This document shows, piece by piece, positions 1-12,589 of a stretch of 64,000 bases of DNA (within the stretch, counting starts at the first letter, position 1; every line of letters begins with the position of its first letter). The notes beneath the pieces are model-generated. The model had not been told where the DNA came from. It worked only from the letters and a program-made list of their open reading frames with translations, and made no database searches. Made by a program: the position numbers and the translations under genes. This DNA is from Gerris lacustris (Eukaryota > Arthropoda > Insecta > Hemiptera > Gerridae). The stretch is taken from NCBI GenBank assembly GCA_951217055.1, contig OX578277.1, positions 55,881,044 to 55,945,043 on the forward strand, read 5' to 3'.

Positions 1-82
<82 letters not shown>
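1..82. repeat. (AT)n/(AC)n microsatellite
   Basis: About 35 AT dinucleotides pass into about six AC dinucleotides; the tract runs off the left edge of the window. Simple-sequence repeat with no gene content. Confidence 0.98.
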
Positions 83-2710
83 GAGTATTATAATAGATAC
101 CTATATTTTCTTTCACTTAAATTATGTTTTGCGGAAACTTAAATAAATTAATCTTCACCTTTTATCTGAAATAATCTTCTTCGCATACAGAAATTTCAAT
201 TATTCTGTTAAGATTAGAATTGTATAGCCAAAATTATTAGTATAATTGGCAATTGAAACAAGGGTACATCAAAACTACTACTAGGACCAATCAACAGATT
301 CACTCTCCGTATAATTGTTCAAAATACGCTAAAACATCTTTCCTGTCGGCAGCACGGAGAGAAATCAGGAAACGAAATTTCTTTTTAGACCAAATGAGCT
401 TTAGCTTCCTCTCAGTAGAAAAAAAACTAAGTCAATGATCCTTAGCTTGAGAATCGTGTAGCCAATTCAAGGACTAATAACCAGCACGCAAATCTTTAAT
501 CCCAAAATGTATACTAGAGTGCCATCTGCTGTTTACGTTCTGATTACCGGGACTTTCTTTAAGCTTGTTAATCACAAGGTTTGTTAAGAATCAGTCGTTT
601 AGACTAGACCCGTAAACGATCAAACATGCTATAAACAGTTTATTAGAATAGTTCTCTGTGTCTGTGTACATCTAGGTTCGAAACTAACTCATTATAATAG
701 TAGACAAAACTCAATTAAAAGGAGTAAACTATAAGAAGCTACTAAAAAATAATTTTTAACACTTTCCAGTTTTTTTCAGATAGTAATAATACCATCGATA
801 AAATATAAAAGCAACATCAATAAAATCTCAGTATTAAAACTTGGCTAAAGTTAAAAGATTAGATAAAGAACAAAGTTTTTAAAGTTTTTGAGTTTCTTAA
901 GTTCGACACCTACCTTGACTCAAGAATTTCCCACTAAGAACCAGCAACTTATTAGCAGCATATGCATCTATTTTGAACAATATATTGTTGTTATTTTACT
1001 TTAGTCACAATAACTTTTTTCCATTAATAATTTATTGAGATCCTTAAAATATTTCATTAAAATTATTCTGTAATTTACATTCGCTTCACTAATTATAAAT
1101 GACAAAAATAACGACATTGTTTATGATTACCGCTGCATCATTATAATGATGCCAAGGAAATATGCACAGTACAACAGCGCATCAATTACTAAACTAGATA
1201 ACTAATTAACTTTCTAGCACATCTTAACAAGGGGGTAAAAAATTATGTCTAAGGAGGGGGTGTTACATTTCAGTCTTTTATCGATTTAAGAAGTCCTAAG
1301 TGCAATAAGAAAAATAAAAGAAAGGCTCACATGTGTTTTAAAAATAACTTAAAGGAACAAGAATATACTTCAAGCATCCATAAATAAAATCACTTACTTC
1401 AGATTTACTTGTCATTTCCTTAACAAACGTCCTTATGTAATAAACGTTACTTAACAAAATCAATAGGTTGAACTTCTAAAGTTACACTATAACCTTTTCC
1501 AATTGAAGAGGAAATGTTACTGTAAAGCTTTTCTTAAGGTTTCAGAAAACCTAATAAACGCATTAAATAGCATATATTAAAGAAAATCGCTAATATGTAA
1601 CAAAAATAAATAAAAGCTATCTAGAACATTAACACACCGTTAAAACACGTAATTTTTTTAAAATTAAAAATAAGATCCTATTTAACTCTCGCGCATTGAG
1701 TTGCATCTGTTAAAAATCAATTACCCATACTTTCTTATTTCTGGCTTAGAATAACTAAAGATAATCGAGGTCGTTTTCTAGATCTTGAAACATTATATGC
1801 AAGAAACACCTGCAATAAATATGTCTTATCCATTTGCAACAATGATTCTTCCTACTTTCTATCATTTATTGAAGATGAGACTAATATTTGTAAACATTTT
1901 CTTTTTTTTGTTATTGAATCAAACATTTCCTGTTTCCTGCTTTTCCGCATTATTTGTACCAACGTTCACAATATGTAGGTAATTTAAATAACAATTGCGT
2001 GGGACATAAACAGAGTGATTTCGCCTAATGTATAATCATGTATTTGTTTAAAAACATGTTCTTGATTTCTACAAAGGAATGATTCAAATTTTTAATTCTT
2101 TACGTAAACATTCAATGGCCAAAGATTAGGCCAAAAATAGTGTAATCTGTTGAACGCCATTTACGTTATTTTACAACATAATTTGCGTTGCCTAGTCGTA
2201 AACTGATTTTATTGTCAACTAAAAATGCATACGATGAAAAAATAATTGGTATTATTTATTATTTATTAGATTAATAAATTATGTTTAGCTGCTAAGTAAA
2301 TTGTAAATTGTGGATTCTTGCCACTTACTACCATGATAAAACTTTTCCTAACAATGATTATTTTATTATACAATTAATTTACTTCTAATTAATTATTTAT
2401 CCTGATTAAATTTACAATTTAAGAGTTATCAAAGATATGTTACTTAATGAACAAACTTAGGTACACATAAGGAGGAAATCGTATGATTTTATGTGAATTA
2501 TTTATTTTCTTTCCAATTACTTACAGCGAAACATGATCCGGAACTATAATAAGTTATTACGAAACAGTATCAATAATAATTATAAATGAATATCGAGAAT
2601 GTTATATCAAGTCAGTTGAGTAAAGTACATAATTACAACTAGAGTAGCCAGGCCTTCAACCATTCACTCTTGATGTATAGTAGCTATATACATATAATCT
2701 ACTTAGTTTT
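83..2710. other. AT-rich non-coding stretch
   Basis: No exon, RNA gene or mobile element is recognisable here. All open frames are short and of AT-rich low-complexity composition. Confidence 0.6.
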
Positions 2711-2820
2711 GACTTTTCATTAAACGTATTAAAATAACTAGTTTATTAATGACATCATGTCGTAACACTAATATTTACAAATGGCCGCTTAATAAAATAA
2801 TATGTAAAACCAATATTAAT
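2711..2820 (+). repeat. Direct repeat, copy 1
   Basis: A 110-bp block beginning GACTTTTCATTAA and ending in an ATATGTAAAACC-type motif recurs at 3010-3119 in the same orientation with scattered substitutions and small indels. The period is about 300 bp. Unclassified; a local duplication or two members of an AT-rich family. Confidence 0.75.
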
Positions 2821-3009
2821 AAAAAATAAATTAAAAAATACTTTTAAAACGAAGATGGCTGTTTCTACCACTTTTATGCATAACTACCTATGCAATTTTA
2901 CTATCACAATAAAAAAAACATTTTTTATAGACCTCCTTTATAGTTCAACATAAAAAAAACTTATGACTTATGATATTTTAACGACGGAAACGAAAAACAT
3001 TCATAAAAC

Positions 3010-3119
3010 GACTTTTCATTAACATATTAAAATAACTAATTTATTAATGACATCATGTTGTAACAGTAATGTTTACAAAAGGTCACTTGATAATATAAAA
3101 TATGTAAAACCGATATAAG
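3010..3119 (+). repeat. Direct repeat, copy 2
   Basis: Second copy of the block at 2711-2820. Both contain the core TTATTAATGACATCATGT followed by AACA(C/G)TAAT. Confidence 0.75.
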
Positions 3120-3381
3120 AACATACTTAATAATCTCTGAACGCGAGGCATTGTGCATTGTTCAAGGTAATATCAGCGTGGATTTCAATAGAGTATTTTA
3201 CTGAATTAGCGACGAGCTACAGGGACAATTTACAAGGAGAAATCAACTAGAAGGAGAAGCCTGTTCTTCATGAATAATATCCGACAATAACCAAAATAAA
3301 CAAAGCAGAAAAAAGAGGAAACAATAAGGAAATAAAAACAGGAAGCTGAAAATATATCAAGGAGTAGTTATATATATTATA

Positions 3382-3382
3382 T

Positions 3383-3472
<90 letters not shown>
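3382..3472. repeat. (AC)n-(AT)n microsatellite
   Basis: About ten AC units run directly into about 35 AT units. Open frames through it (poly Tyr-Ile) are repeat artefacts. Confidence 0.97.
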
Positions 3473-3477
<5 letters not shown>

Positions 3478-4708
3478 GGCTATATAAATATATATGGCAG
3501 GTACTGGCTGGTACGGGTCTATCATACATCCTGCATTTTTTTAAAGGGTAAGTTATGTTTTTCTTATCATTTAAAGCGCCAGATCTATTTAGATTAGCAA
3601 ATATTAATGGCTAAGATTATAAGGAAGATAAAGTGACACCCATAACAAATACTGTACGTGTTAATCCAGAAATTATAATCTACAAACGCATATAAGTTTT
3701 ATTCATTAATATTTTTAAAAATGATATTTATTAATTATAATACTCGTAGGGGAGAATACTTTCTCATTCACTTACTCACTCACTCACACTCTCTCTCAGT
3801 CTTCATATAAATATACATTTAAATTTTAACAGATATATAAATACAAGTAAGTCTTAAATAAAGAAGGGCAATAATGCAAACAAAATGTTAGTAGGAACAC
3901 GATTATTTCAACTAAAAAAATCTTACAGATAATAAAGATAAAGATCTACGTTCTAGGTATATGAAAACGTTTCCCACCCTCCTAAAAAAAAAGATATTAC
4001 AAATTTGAAACTTAATAAAGAAATAATTAGTAAAGTGAAGTTATATATCGTACAAATAACTTTATTAAAATGCTGTAAATACTCCATCGTCAAGTTATAA
4101 TAGCGCTGTAGCGCCGCGAAGTGCGACACTTTTAGCGTATATTTACGTATTTTTACCCCTACCAGTTTTGCTTGTCATATTATTAATTGCTTCTGAGGGA
4201 CAAAATATAGCGCTATAGCTTCGAAACTATTGACTTTAGCGTATAATGACATCAAACCTTTTTTGTAGACAATTTAAAGCCCTACAAATTTGATAATAAC
4301 GATTTTTGTCGTATCATCGATGAGAAAGAAGTTATTGGCCAAAAGCCGAATTTTGGTCCCTTTTTTTCAAAATGGCGGCCAACGCCGACCTCCCTCGAGG
4401 GGGAAAACTTAGAATGTTCATCAGAGGACCAAAATAAAGCCATAAACCAAAAGTCAGCTTTCCCCGAATTTTTTCCCGTTCAAAGTCTTTGGCGCTTGGC
4501 CTAAGTAGAACATAATATAATTTATATAGAATAAGATACATATTAGAAGTACATAAACTTCAAAATGTAAAAATAAAACAAAATAAATAATAAATGCTAT
4601 GTAAATAAATATATTTAGGTAATACATATACATAAATATGTAATATCATTATCAAAACAATCATTCACAAACCTAATAATAATTAATATAAAAATGCAAT
4701 TTTTCAAA
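3473..4708. other. AT-rich non-coding stretch
   Basis: No gene recognised. 4330-4500 is somewhat GC-richer (TTTTTCAAAATGGCGGCC context) but holds only a 69-codon open frame with no recognisable domain. Confidence 0.5.
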
Positions 4709-5181
4709 ACTGGTCTCATTTTCAACCTTTTTATTTATTTATTTATTTTTTTTTTTTGGTTTCTGTATTCTTTACCTTAGTTGTATCTATGTACAAAATT
4801 TGGAGAAGATTGAATCACGGGAAGTGGTTCAAAATTGGGGAAACGGAAATGTGCGATGAAACTTAAAAAGCAAATAAATTTGACCCAATTTTTTTTTTTT
4901 TTTTTGGTTTCTGTATTCTTCACCATAGTTGTTTCTATGTGCAAAATTTGGGGAAGATTGAATCACGGGAAGAGGTTCAAAATTGGGGTAATAGGTGTGC
5001 GATGAAACTTAAAAAGCAAATAAATTTGACGCAATTTTTTTTTTTTTTGGTTTCTGTATTCTTCACCATAGTTGTTTCTATGTGCAAAATTTGGGGAAGA
5101 TTGAATCACGGGAAGAGGTTCAAAATTGGGGAAACGGAAATGTGCGATGAAACTTACAAAGCAAAGTAATATAAGACCAGT
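4709..5181 (-). mobile_element. Satellite-bearing inverted-repeat element, copy A (3 monomers)
   Basis: The element begins ACTGGTCTCATTTTCAACC and ends ATATAAGACCAGT. Its interior is three tandem monomers of about 145-150 bp containing a T-run, GTTTCTGTATTC, GTGCAAAATTTGG and GTGCGATGAAACTT. Reversed, these are the monomers and ends of the array at 30160-32204. The ends form an ACTGGTCT(T/C)AT inverted repeat. No protein is encoded: open frames across it are periodic shadows. It is a short, non-autonomous member of that family; the superfamily is unknown. Confidence 0.8.
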
Positions 5182-7041
5182 AAAAATAATATTAATCTAA
5201 CACTAAAATTACAAGATAAAAAGAACTTTTTATATTCTACGATTTTAAATTTTCTGTTGAATCATATGTAATGTTGATCATTATAATTTCATAGTTATAA
5301 TATATTATGTTAGTGAAAAAAAATAGTTCCGAATTTATTTACTTCACATAAATGACAACCATCTAAGCTGATCTTAAACCTATAAAAGGACAAATCTTTA
5401 TACAACGGATCTCGCCAATACCGAATCTAAACCGTGCCATTGATATGCCCCCATGTAAGGACGGTAAGAGAAGAAAAAGAAAAATGTGTACAAGTAAAGA
5501 AGTACAGATGCAGAAAAATTAAACCGATAACTAGGTCACAAGTGTAAACAAACCTGGTTGTCACACGTCAATTAATTTATTTCTTTGTTTACTTTTCCTT
5601 TTTCGCTGTCATTCAATTTTAATCCCTTAATAAAAAATCACAAATTTGAAACCCGTCAAAATGAAGATTGTAAATATGGGACATGTCAAAACAAATAAAA
5701 TAATTGCGGATTTTATCCGAACTAACTTTCCATACAGAAAAATTTGCTGAAAACGAATTAAATTCTGCTGAAAGATGGCTAAAAGTATTAAAATATTGCA
5801 TTGTCGTCGTGTTCTGAGCTAATATAAAAGTTTCAAATGTCTAGCTACTCGGGAAGTTAGTTAAAAATATATTGCAAGATTTGTACTGGACAAACAAACA
5901 AACAAGAAAGCAAGCTAATAAAAACGTAGTAAAATAGTTTAGTACCTAGATAGGAAAGAATAAATATTAAAATATACATAATTCGAATAAAAGGTAAATT
6001 AATATTATTATAAAATAAAGGCCATAAATATAATATTATCTCTCTTCATTAAAATAATCATGGTAACCCAATAATTTGAGTTTTTACCTGATACTAAAAG
6101 ATCGTACATCGGCGATTAAGGAGTACTGTATATTTATAACAGATAAAAGCAAAAAAAAAAGTTCAGGGTCATGCTCTCTTAAAACAAATGTGCATGTAAA
6201 CAACCAACCGGTTATTTCTCGAAACCTGTTTTAAATTCATTGGATTTGAGTCATCGACATTTAAACACTTTTTTATTAAAAAAAAAACAAAAAAAAACCC
6301 TGTAATAGTTGAGCCCCCAGGTGACATTAAATTTTAATGGAAAGTAGACTTAATTTAAAGTTTCAAATCAGAAGAAAAAGTTTACATAAAAATCCATAAA
6401 AATTATAGATATTGCAATGAAGTATTTGACTACACACCATATTATCGAATGCAATAAATAAATATAATTGTAACTATCTTACGTTGAGTTTAATATCAGT
6501 TTTAGTATAGTAATTAAAAAATTACTTATTTAAATATTGAGAAAGATAAGAAAATTTCACATAATACGATATTAAAAAATATTAATGCAGTTTATAAAAT
6601 ACAATAGAAATAAAATGGGAACCAAGATATGTATGAAATTAAAACAAATTAAAATTAATAGGCCATAATAAGTATACCTGAATAATAAGTACGTAAACAC
6701 TAATTATTATACAGCTAAAATAATACATACTGTACAAGCCGCATTATGAACAATTCAATGTTTCATATGTATTTAGTATTTATCATTATTTTATCACAAA
6801 ATATTTCATATCGTCATAAATTAATTTTTATAACTTTAATATCAGTATAGATAAGAGGTAATGTAAACAAGAAAATTATATTGCTAAATAATAAATAAGT
6901 CATGGTAAAAAAAAAAAAAAAAAAAAATCAGCAATAAAATTTGAAATGTTTATTTTATTATTATTTAATAGTCTGTTTTGAATAGAAATTAGCATTGATA
7001 GATGTTTTAAAACTCCTGATGCATCATGAGATCATCTAATC
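5182..7041. other. AT-rich non-coding stretch
   Basis: I see no exon, RNA gene or classifiable repeat. There is an A-run near 6908. Confidence 0.5.
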
Positions 7042-7375
7042 CAGGGTCTTCAAAATTTTTGGTTGAAGAACCGGATCTGGATAAGATGGTGCATAGCGGG
7101 CCGGATGAAGTAAGCAACATTCAGCTATCGTACTTCACAATGGTAGGGAATATGGATAATAAGCTCATGAACCATATCCATTTCGGCCAAAAAAAGTTAT
7201 ACAAGACTCGTGCTGATCTGTTTTAATGATTGAAATGACATTTGACTGTGGAAGACTTATAACTTTGCATTGTTTAGGTTTATATTTGTTAATGCCTTTC
7301 GTGGCACGGAGGGCTGAATGAAAACTTCTAACGGGCCGGATCCGGCCCGCGGGCCGTATAGTTTGGAGACCCCTA
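7042..7375. mobile_element. hAT-like MITE (degenerate)
   Basis: The left end CAGGGTCTTCAAAATTTTTGG pairs with the right end GTTTGGAGACCCCTA. Subterminal GC-rich blocks (GGGCCGGATCCGGCCCGCGGG near 7335) are typical of hAT MITEs whose termini read CAGGGGTCTCCAAAC. About 334 bp. No clear 8-bp target duplication survives. The 3' half also resembles 37840-37965. The 66-codon open frame inside (7026-7226) is not a gene. Confidence 0.65.
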
Positions 7376-8240
7376 ACTCAATATCGAATAAATCAAAATA
7401 AAGTAGACATTAATTAAAGGAGTGTTTATTCTTTGAATACATTTACAATTAATTTATCTATAGTACTGCAATTTTATAGTAAGAATTTAATAACACTAGA
7501 ATATAAAAATATTGAAATTATAGGAGAACTAATTATTTTATATATATATGAAATGGAACCAAAATTCTCATTTCAGAAACAAATGATAAAAAAAGACTTC
7601 TCTTAGAAGCCCTGAATATATCCAAAGAAAAAAAAACAACATTAATCACAAAAAAGATTGCAGAGAACTTAATAACTTTTATTCCGGGATCTTACAGCAT
7701 ATTAAATAAATTAATATAAAATAATCTTTAATCCAAAAAGTTTTAAATGATAAATTACATAAATGACAAATTACATAAATGGTCACAATCATGTGATGTT
7801 TTGTCACTCTAGGCCAGCAAAACACCAATCTACACCTAATTACTCTGGATAAATTATTCAAATTAATCAAATTAGCAAAGACATGCCTTGAGAGGTTGTA
7901 TTTGGTGAAAAATTAGGAATTTTAAATTAGTATTTTTAATAATAAGTGTTGACTTGTAACAAATATTTGTACTGACAATCATAGGATATCTATGTAATTT
8001 TAAGGAAACTTATCAAAACAGTAAGTACAAAATATTAATATCCAATAGAACCTCAATTATACTTAACATGAACCAACCCTATATCAGAGATTTATTATTT
8101 CAGATTGACAATAGCCACCTAGGTTAGAGAAAATTTAACTTTAAAAAAACTAAAGGATGAAATAGTAATCTTCTAGTCAGGTAGATATATAAGCATTTTT
8201 AATTATGTATTATGTTACAAAATATAACGACTGTATAAGA
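7376..8240. other. AT-rich non-coding stretch
   Basis: Nothing recognisable beyond a short imperfect duplication ATAAATTACATAAATGACAAATTACATAAATGG near 7750. Confidence 0.5.
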
Positions 8241-8254
8241 GTTACTAACAATAA

Positions 8255-8353
8255 ATATGGTTTTCAGCCTGAAGATGACCCAAAGAGGGGTTGAAATATC
8301 GCAAAAGTGAGCTTCTAATTTTTTCCTTTAGACCCTACTTACCAATACAATAA
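8255..8353 (+). mobile_element. Possible Penelope-like element tail
   Basis: CCTGAAGATGACCCAAAGAG followed by GGGTTGAAATATCGC resembles the conserved near-terminal hairpin motif (CTGAAGATG...CCGAAACGTCG) seen in Penelope-like and some other retroelements. It runs straight into the (TA)n tract at 8354. Classification rests on this short motif only. Confidence 0.3.

Positions 8354-8449
<96 letters not shown>
8354..8449. repeat. (TA)n microsatellite
   Basis: About 48 TA dinucleotides sit between two repeat-family ends: the tail above, and the CTAGCTGGATACCCGTGC head below. Confidence 0.98.
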
Positions 8450-8451
<2 letters not shown>

Positions 8452-9480
8452 TAGCTGGATACCCGTGCTTCGCTACGGGGTGTGTTATTTTCAATTTGAT
8501 GGGTTTATAAACTACCATCAAGATACATTTAAATTATTTTACTAAGCGAGAATATCTAGATTCTATCCTTTCCCCTTATTTCTATACCCCCTCCCCTTTA
8601 ATAAGATAATTTGCTAATATCCCAAGATAGTAATTTAATTGATTCCGACTACTGAAGAAACATTCTTAAAAGATAACATTCCGGGAAAAGCAGGGGTATA
8701 TTCCTTCTGACCCCCTCCCCCCCCCCCCCATGTCTTTACCCATCCCTGAGTTAAAATTGGAATTATCTTTGATTAATATGTTATATGTTTACATCCCAAA
8801 TAGGAGCCCTATATCTCAATTATTAACTTCCAACTTTAGAAGATCGGTCTTGGCTCAGTTCCCCTTTTTTTCTTACTTTGTCCTTATGTTCCCCCTTAGG
8901 GATAAAATTTTATAAAATCCCTATCGGCAGTTATCAATATAACTTAGAAATTATTATTCTACGTGTACACTCGTAGATTTCATTTTAGCATTTTAAAGAA
9001 ATGGTGATGATTATGTTAGTAAAGTTTTAGGCACGGTAATGTGTGATTTGTAAACGTTTTTCTTAATATCTAAAAATAAATCTAAATATTTTTTGACAGT
9101 GATTGAAAACTAATTTCATTAACAATTCTTCTTTCAGAAATTTACACAAACATAAAATATTGTTAGTAATTTCTTTTGCAATTTTGGTTAGATAAATATT
9201 TTATAATAAATAAAATTAGAATTTTGAAATCTATTTAGAAGCCCATTCTCCATATGAAGCTACCAAAACATGTTATAGCCTATATTACCCGCAGAATTGA
9301 GCTAACATTTTACCCAAGAAACACCAAAATCTATTCAGCCGTTTGGACGTGATTGACGCACACACAATTCGTTGTCAGGGCTACTCATTTAGTGGAAATA
9401 CAAAATTTGATCCCAATCGGATAAATGTACAGACACAACACTTATTAGTTTGTTATACATAGATATACATATATTTTTCC
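8450..9480 (+). mobile_element. Hairpin-headed repeat family, copy A
   Basis: Begins ACTAGCTGGATACCCGTGC then TTCGCTACGGGG, a CCCGT/ACGGG hairpin. It continues with ATTTTCAATTTGATGGGTTTATAAACTACCATCAAG and a C-tract (about 8711-8730), and ends with AATCGGATAAATGTACAGAC and TTTTTCCATTTTACCCCCTA. The same order of blocks recurs at 9986-10600 and 11142-11420. Non-coding. The CCATTCAGCCG-like stretch near 9330 resembles 3' tails of RTE/CR1-type non-LTR elements, but I cannot assign a superfamily. Confidence 0.65.
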
Positions 9481-9769
9481 ATTTTACCCCCTAAAAGTAC
9501 ATAAGAACAATTTCTGTTCTGAACCGTAAGTGCCAGATGTATTGATGTATTATATTTAGTTTAATTTTTGTTTAATTCGTTTTTTTTTGTGAAAAAAACT
9601 GTGGCACCTCGCCGGCATTCGAATTATTTTATGATGAAAACCGACAAAAAGTAAAACGGGAGTCGCTTTCGAGAAGCCGAGAAGAACCGAGCGATTGTAA
9701 GATATTTGTAAATAAAATAAATATATTTCTTTAAAAGAGTCGTCATTTTTGTAGCGAAAATTACTGTAC

Positions 9770-9985
9770 TCTGAAAGAGCTTTTCAACAGTATGCATCAT
9801 GAAGGGTTTTCATTACTTTGACATTTGTACCCCGTACCCCTGTGTACCAAAGTTTTGATTTCGTAATCTCATGTAGGCAGTAACCTTCACCTTGTTTTGA
9901 AGGAAAAATGTGTAAATTCATCAAATTGGGATAAACTGTAGATTTGTATAAAAGACACTCATAGACACTCTTCATTTATATAAGA
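9770..9985 (+). repeat. Repeat block (ACTTTGACATTTGTACCCCG type)
   Basis: Contains GAGCTTTTCAACAGTATGC, ATGAAGGGTTTTCATTAC and CATTTGTACCCCGTACCCC. The same block occurs at about 10595-10790, 10915-11035, 11430-11640, 11715-11870, 11935-12060 and 12250-12370. It is the 3' portion of the family described at 8450. Confidence 0.75.
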
Positions 9986-10830
9986 CTAGCTGAATACCCG
10001 TGCTTCGCTACGGGGTGTTTTATTTTCAATTTAATGGATTTATAAACTACTATCAAGAAACATTTAAATTATTTTACAAAGCGAGAATATCTAGATTCTA
10101 TCCCTCCCCCTTATTTCTATACCCCCTCCCCTTTGATAAGATAATTTGCTAATATCCCAAATTAGTAATTCATTCCGACTAAATTTTTAAAAAGGAAAAG
10201 CAGTGGTATTTTCCTTCTGTAGTTAAATTCGTTGTCAGGACTACTCATTCAGTAGAAATACCCCATATTCTCTCTCCACAGCTCGGGCCTCCATGTCCTC
10301 TAGTGGAGAGATAACCTTATGTAGAGCTAAAATGTAAAATCAATAAAATAGATAAATTGATGTACTAAAATATTATTTATGTATTAATATGTTTTATTCA
10401 ATAAAGGTATTTAAAAAAAAATAAAAATAATAATAATAAAAAATAAAAATAAATGAATAAATAAATGAATAAATACAAAATTTTAGCCCAATCGGATAAA
10501 TGTACAGACACAACAATTATAAGTTTTTTATACATATAGATATAGATATATTTTTCCATTTTACCCCCCTAAATGTACAGAACAATAATTGTACAGCACT
10601 CATAAAGAGCTTTTTAACGGTATGCATCGTGAAGGGTTTTCATTACTTTGACATTTGTACCCCGTACCCCTGTGTACCAAAATCAAAATTTCGAAAATGC
10701 ATGAAGTCAGTGACCTTCCCCTTTTCCCCTTGCTTTGAAGGTCAAGTGTGCAAATTTTCATTGAAATCAGAATAAAACCGTAGATTTGAATAAAGAATAC
10801 ACACACACGCGCCCGTTTGCGCGCGCGCGC
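9986..10830 (+). mobile_element. Hairpin-headed repeat family, copy B
   Basis: Starts ACTAGCTGAATACCCGTGC/TTCGCTACGGGG and repeats the block order of copy A. It includes ACAAAATTTTAGCCC, ATCGGATAAATGTACAGAC and the ACTTTGACATTTGTACCCCG block, and ends in a CA/CG-rich simple repeat near 10800-10840. The open frames at 10500-10836 on both strands fall wholly inside this repeat and recur in the other copies, so they are not genes. Confidence 0.7.
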
Positions 10831-11035
10831 ACACACACTTACGTTTAAATATCCTTTTTACCCCTCTCCTAAATGAAAATAATAACAAAAACGTACATTA
10901 CAATTACTTTTCTCTTAAAGAGCCTTTCAACGATATGTATCATAAAGGGTACCTATCAATTACTTTGACATTTGTACCCGGTACTCCTGTGTACCAACAT
11001 TTTAACTTAATAATCTCATGTAAGCAGTACACTCA

Positions 11036-11140
11036 TCTTCATTTATATAAGATAAAAGACACTCTTCATTTATATAAGATAAAAGACACTCTTCATTTAT
11101 ATAAGATAAAAGACACTCATAGACACTTCATTTATATAAG
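11036..11140 (+). repeat. 27-bp minisatellite
   Basis: Three to four tandem copies of a unit of about 27 bp (GACACTCTTCATTTATATAA, then GATAAAA) immediately before the hairpin head of copy C. The same phrase occurs singly near 9955-9985 and 11840, so the tandem array grew from a piece of this repeat family. Confidence 0.8.
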
Positions 11141-11141
11141 A

Positions 11142-11860
11142 CTAGCTGAATACCCGTGCTTCGCTACGGGGTGTTTTATTTTCAATTTAATGGATTTATA
11201 AGTAATTCATTCCGACTAAATTTTTAAAAAGGAAAAGCAGTGGTATTTTCCTTCTGTACTATTCAATAAAGGTATTTTAAAAAAATAATAATAATAAAAA
11301 AAATAAATAAATACAAAATTTTAGCCAATCGGATAAATGTACTTACACAACAATTATTAGTTTTTTATCCATAGATATAGATATATTTTTCATTTTACCC
11401 CCTAAATGTACATAACAATAATTGTACAGCACTCTTAAAGAGCTTTTCAACGGTATGCATCGTGAAGGGTTTTCATTACTTTGACATTTGTACCCCGTAC
11501 CCCTGTGTACCAAAATCAAAATTTCGAACGTGCATGAAGTCAGTGACCTTCCCCTTTTCCCCTTGCTTTGAAGGACAAGTGTGCAAATATTCATTCAAAT
11601 CGGAATAAAACGGTAGATTTGAATAAAGAACACACACACACATACGTTGACTCTTCCTTATTACCCCTCTCCTAAATGAAAATAATGACAAAAACGTACA
11701 TTACAATTACTTTTCTCTTAAAGAGCCTTTTAACGATATGCATCATAAAGGGTACCTATCAATTACTTTGACATTTGTACCCCGTACTCCTGTGTACCAA
11801 CATTTTAACTTTATAATCTCATGTAAGCAGTACACTCATAGACACTCTTCATTTATATAA
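11142..11860 (+). mobile_element. Hairpin-headed repeat family, copy C
   Basis: Head ACTAGCTGAATACCCGTGC at 11142. The middle is shorter than in copies A and B: the region equivalent to 10040-10170 is missing. ATCGGATAAATGTAC and two ACTTTGACATTTGTACCCC blocks follow. Non-coding. Confidence 0.7.
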
Positions 11861-12493
11861 GATGTAGTTATACACATTTTTCCATTTTACCCCCTCCTAA
11901 ATGAAAATATGACAAAACTGTACATAACAACAATTACTGTACTTTTAAAGAGCTTTTCAACGATATGCATCATTAAAAGTATTCATTACTTTGACATTTG
12001 TACCCCGTACCCCTGGGTACAAAAATAAAAATTTCGCAAAATCCTTTCTTAGTGGATGCCTATGATATGAACCGAGTATATCCTCAAAATTTCAAGTCTC
12101 TCGGTTAAGCAGATTTTGCTGTGCGTTGATTCTATGTCAGTCAGTCAGTCAATCAGGACATTTCCACTTATATTATAGATGTAGTTATACATATTTTTCC
12201 ATTTTACCCCCTCCTAAATGAAAATATGACAAAACTGTACATAACAACAATTACTGTAATTTTAAAGAGCTTTTCAACGATATGCATCATTAAAAGTATT
12301 CATTACTTTGACATTTGTACCCCGTACCCCTGGGTACAAAAATAAAAATTTCGCAAAATCCTTTCTTAGTGGATGCCTATGATATGAACCGAGTATATCC
12401 TCAAAATTTCAAGTCTCTCGGTTAAGCAGATTTTGCTGTGCGTTGATTCTATGTCAGTCAGTCAGTCAATCAGGACATTGCCACTTATATTAT

Positions 12494-12494
<1 letters not shown>
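11861..12494 (+). repeat. 317-bp tandem duplication of a retroelement-like tail
   Basis: Two nearly identical copies (from 11861 and from 12178) each run GATGTAGTTATACA...CATTTGTACCCCGTACCCC...TTTCTTAGTGGATGCC...AAGTCTCTCGGTTAAGCAG...GTGCGTTGATTCTATG, then (TCAG)n and CACTTATATTATAGAT. The last phrases resemble 3' ends of RTE/Penelope-type elements. The second copy passes straight into (TA)n. The high identity implies a recent duplication. Confidence 0.85.

Positions 12495-12586
<92 letters not shown>
12495..12586. repeat. (TA)n microsatellite
   Basis: About 46 TA units directly continue the ATATTATAGATATATA tail of the preceding repeat. Confidence 0.98.

Positions 12587-12589
<3 letters not shown>

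Noticed and set aside
10500..11691. Small proteins sharing QSKGKRGRSLTSC and PSRCIPLKSSL in minus frames.
   Set aside because: The similarity reflects copies of the same non-coding repeat family; frames break in the other copies.
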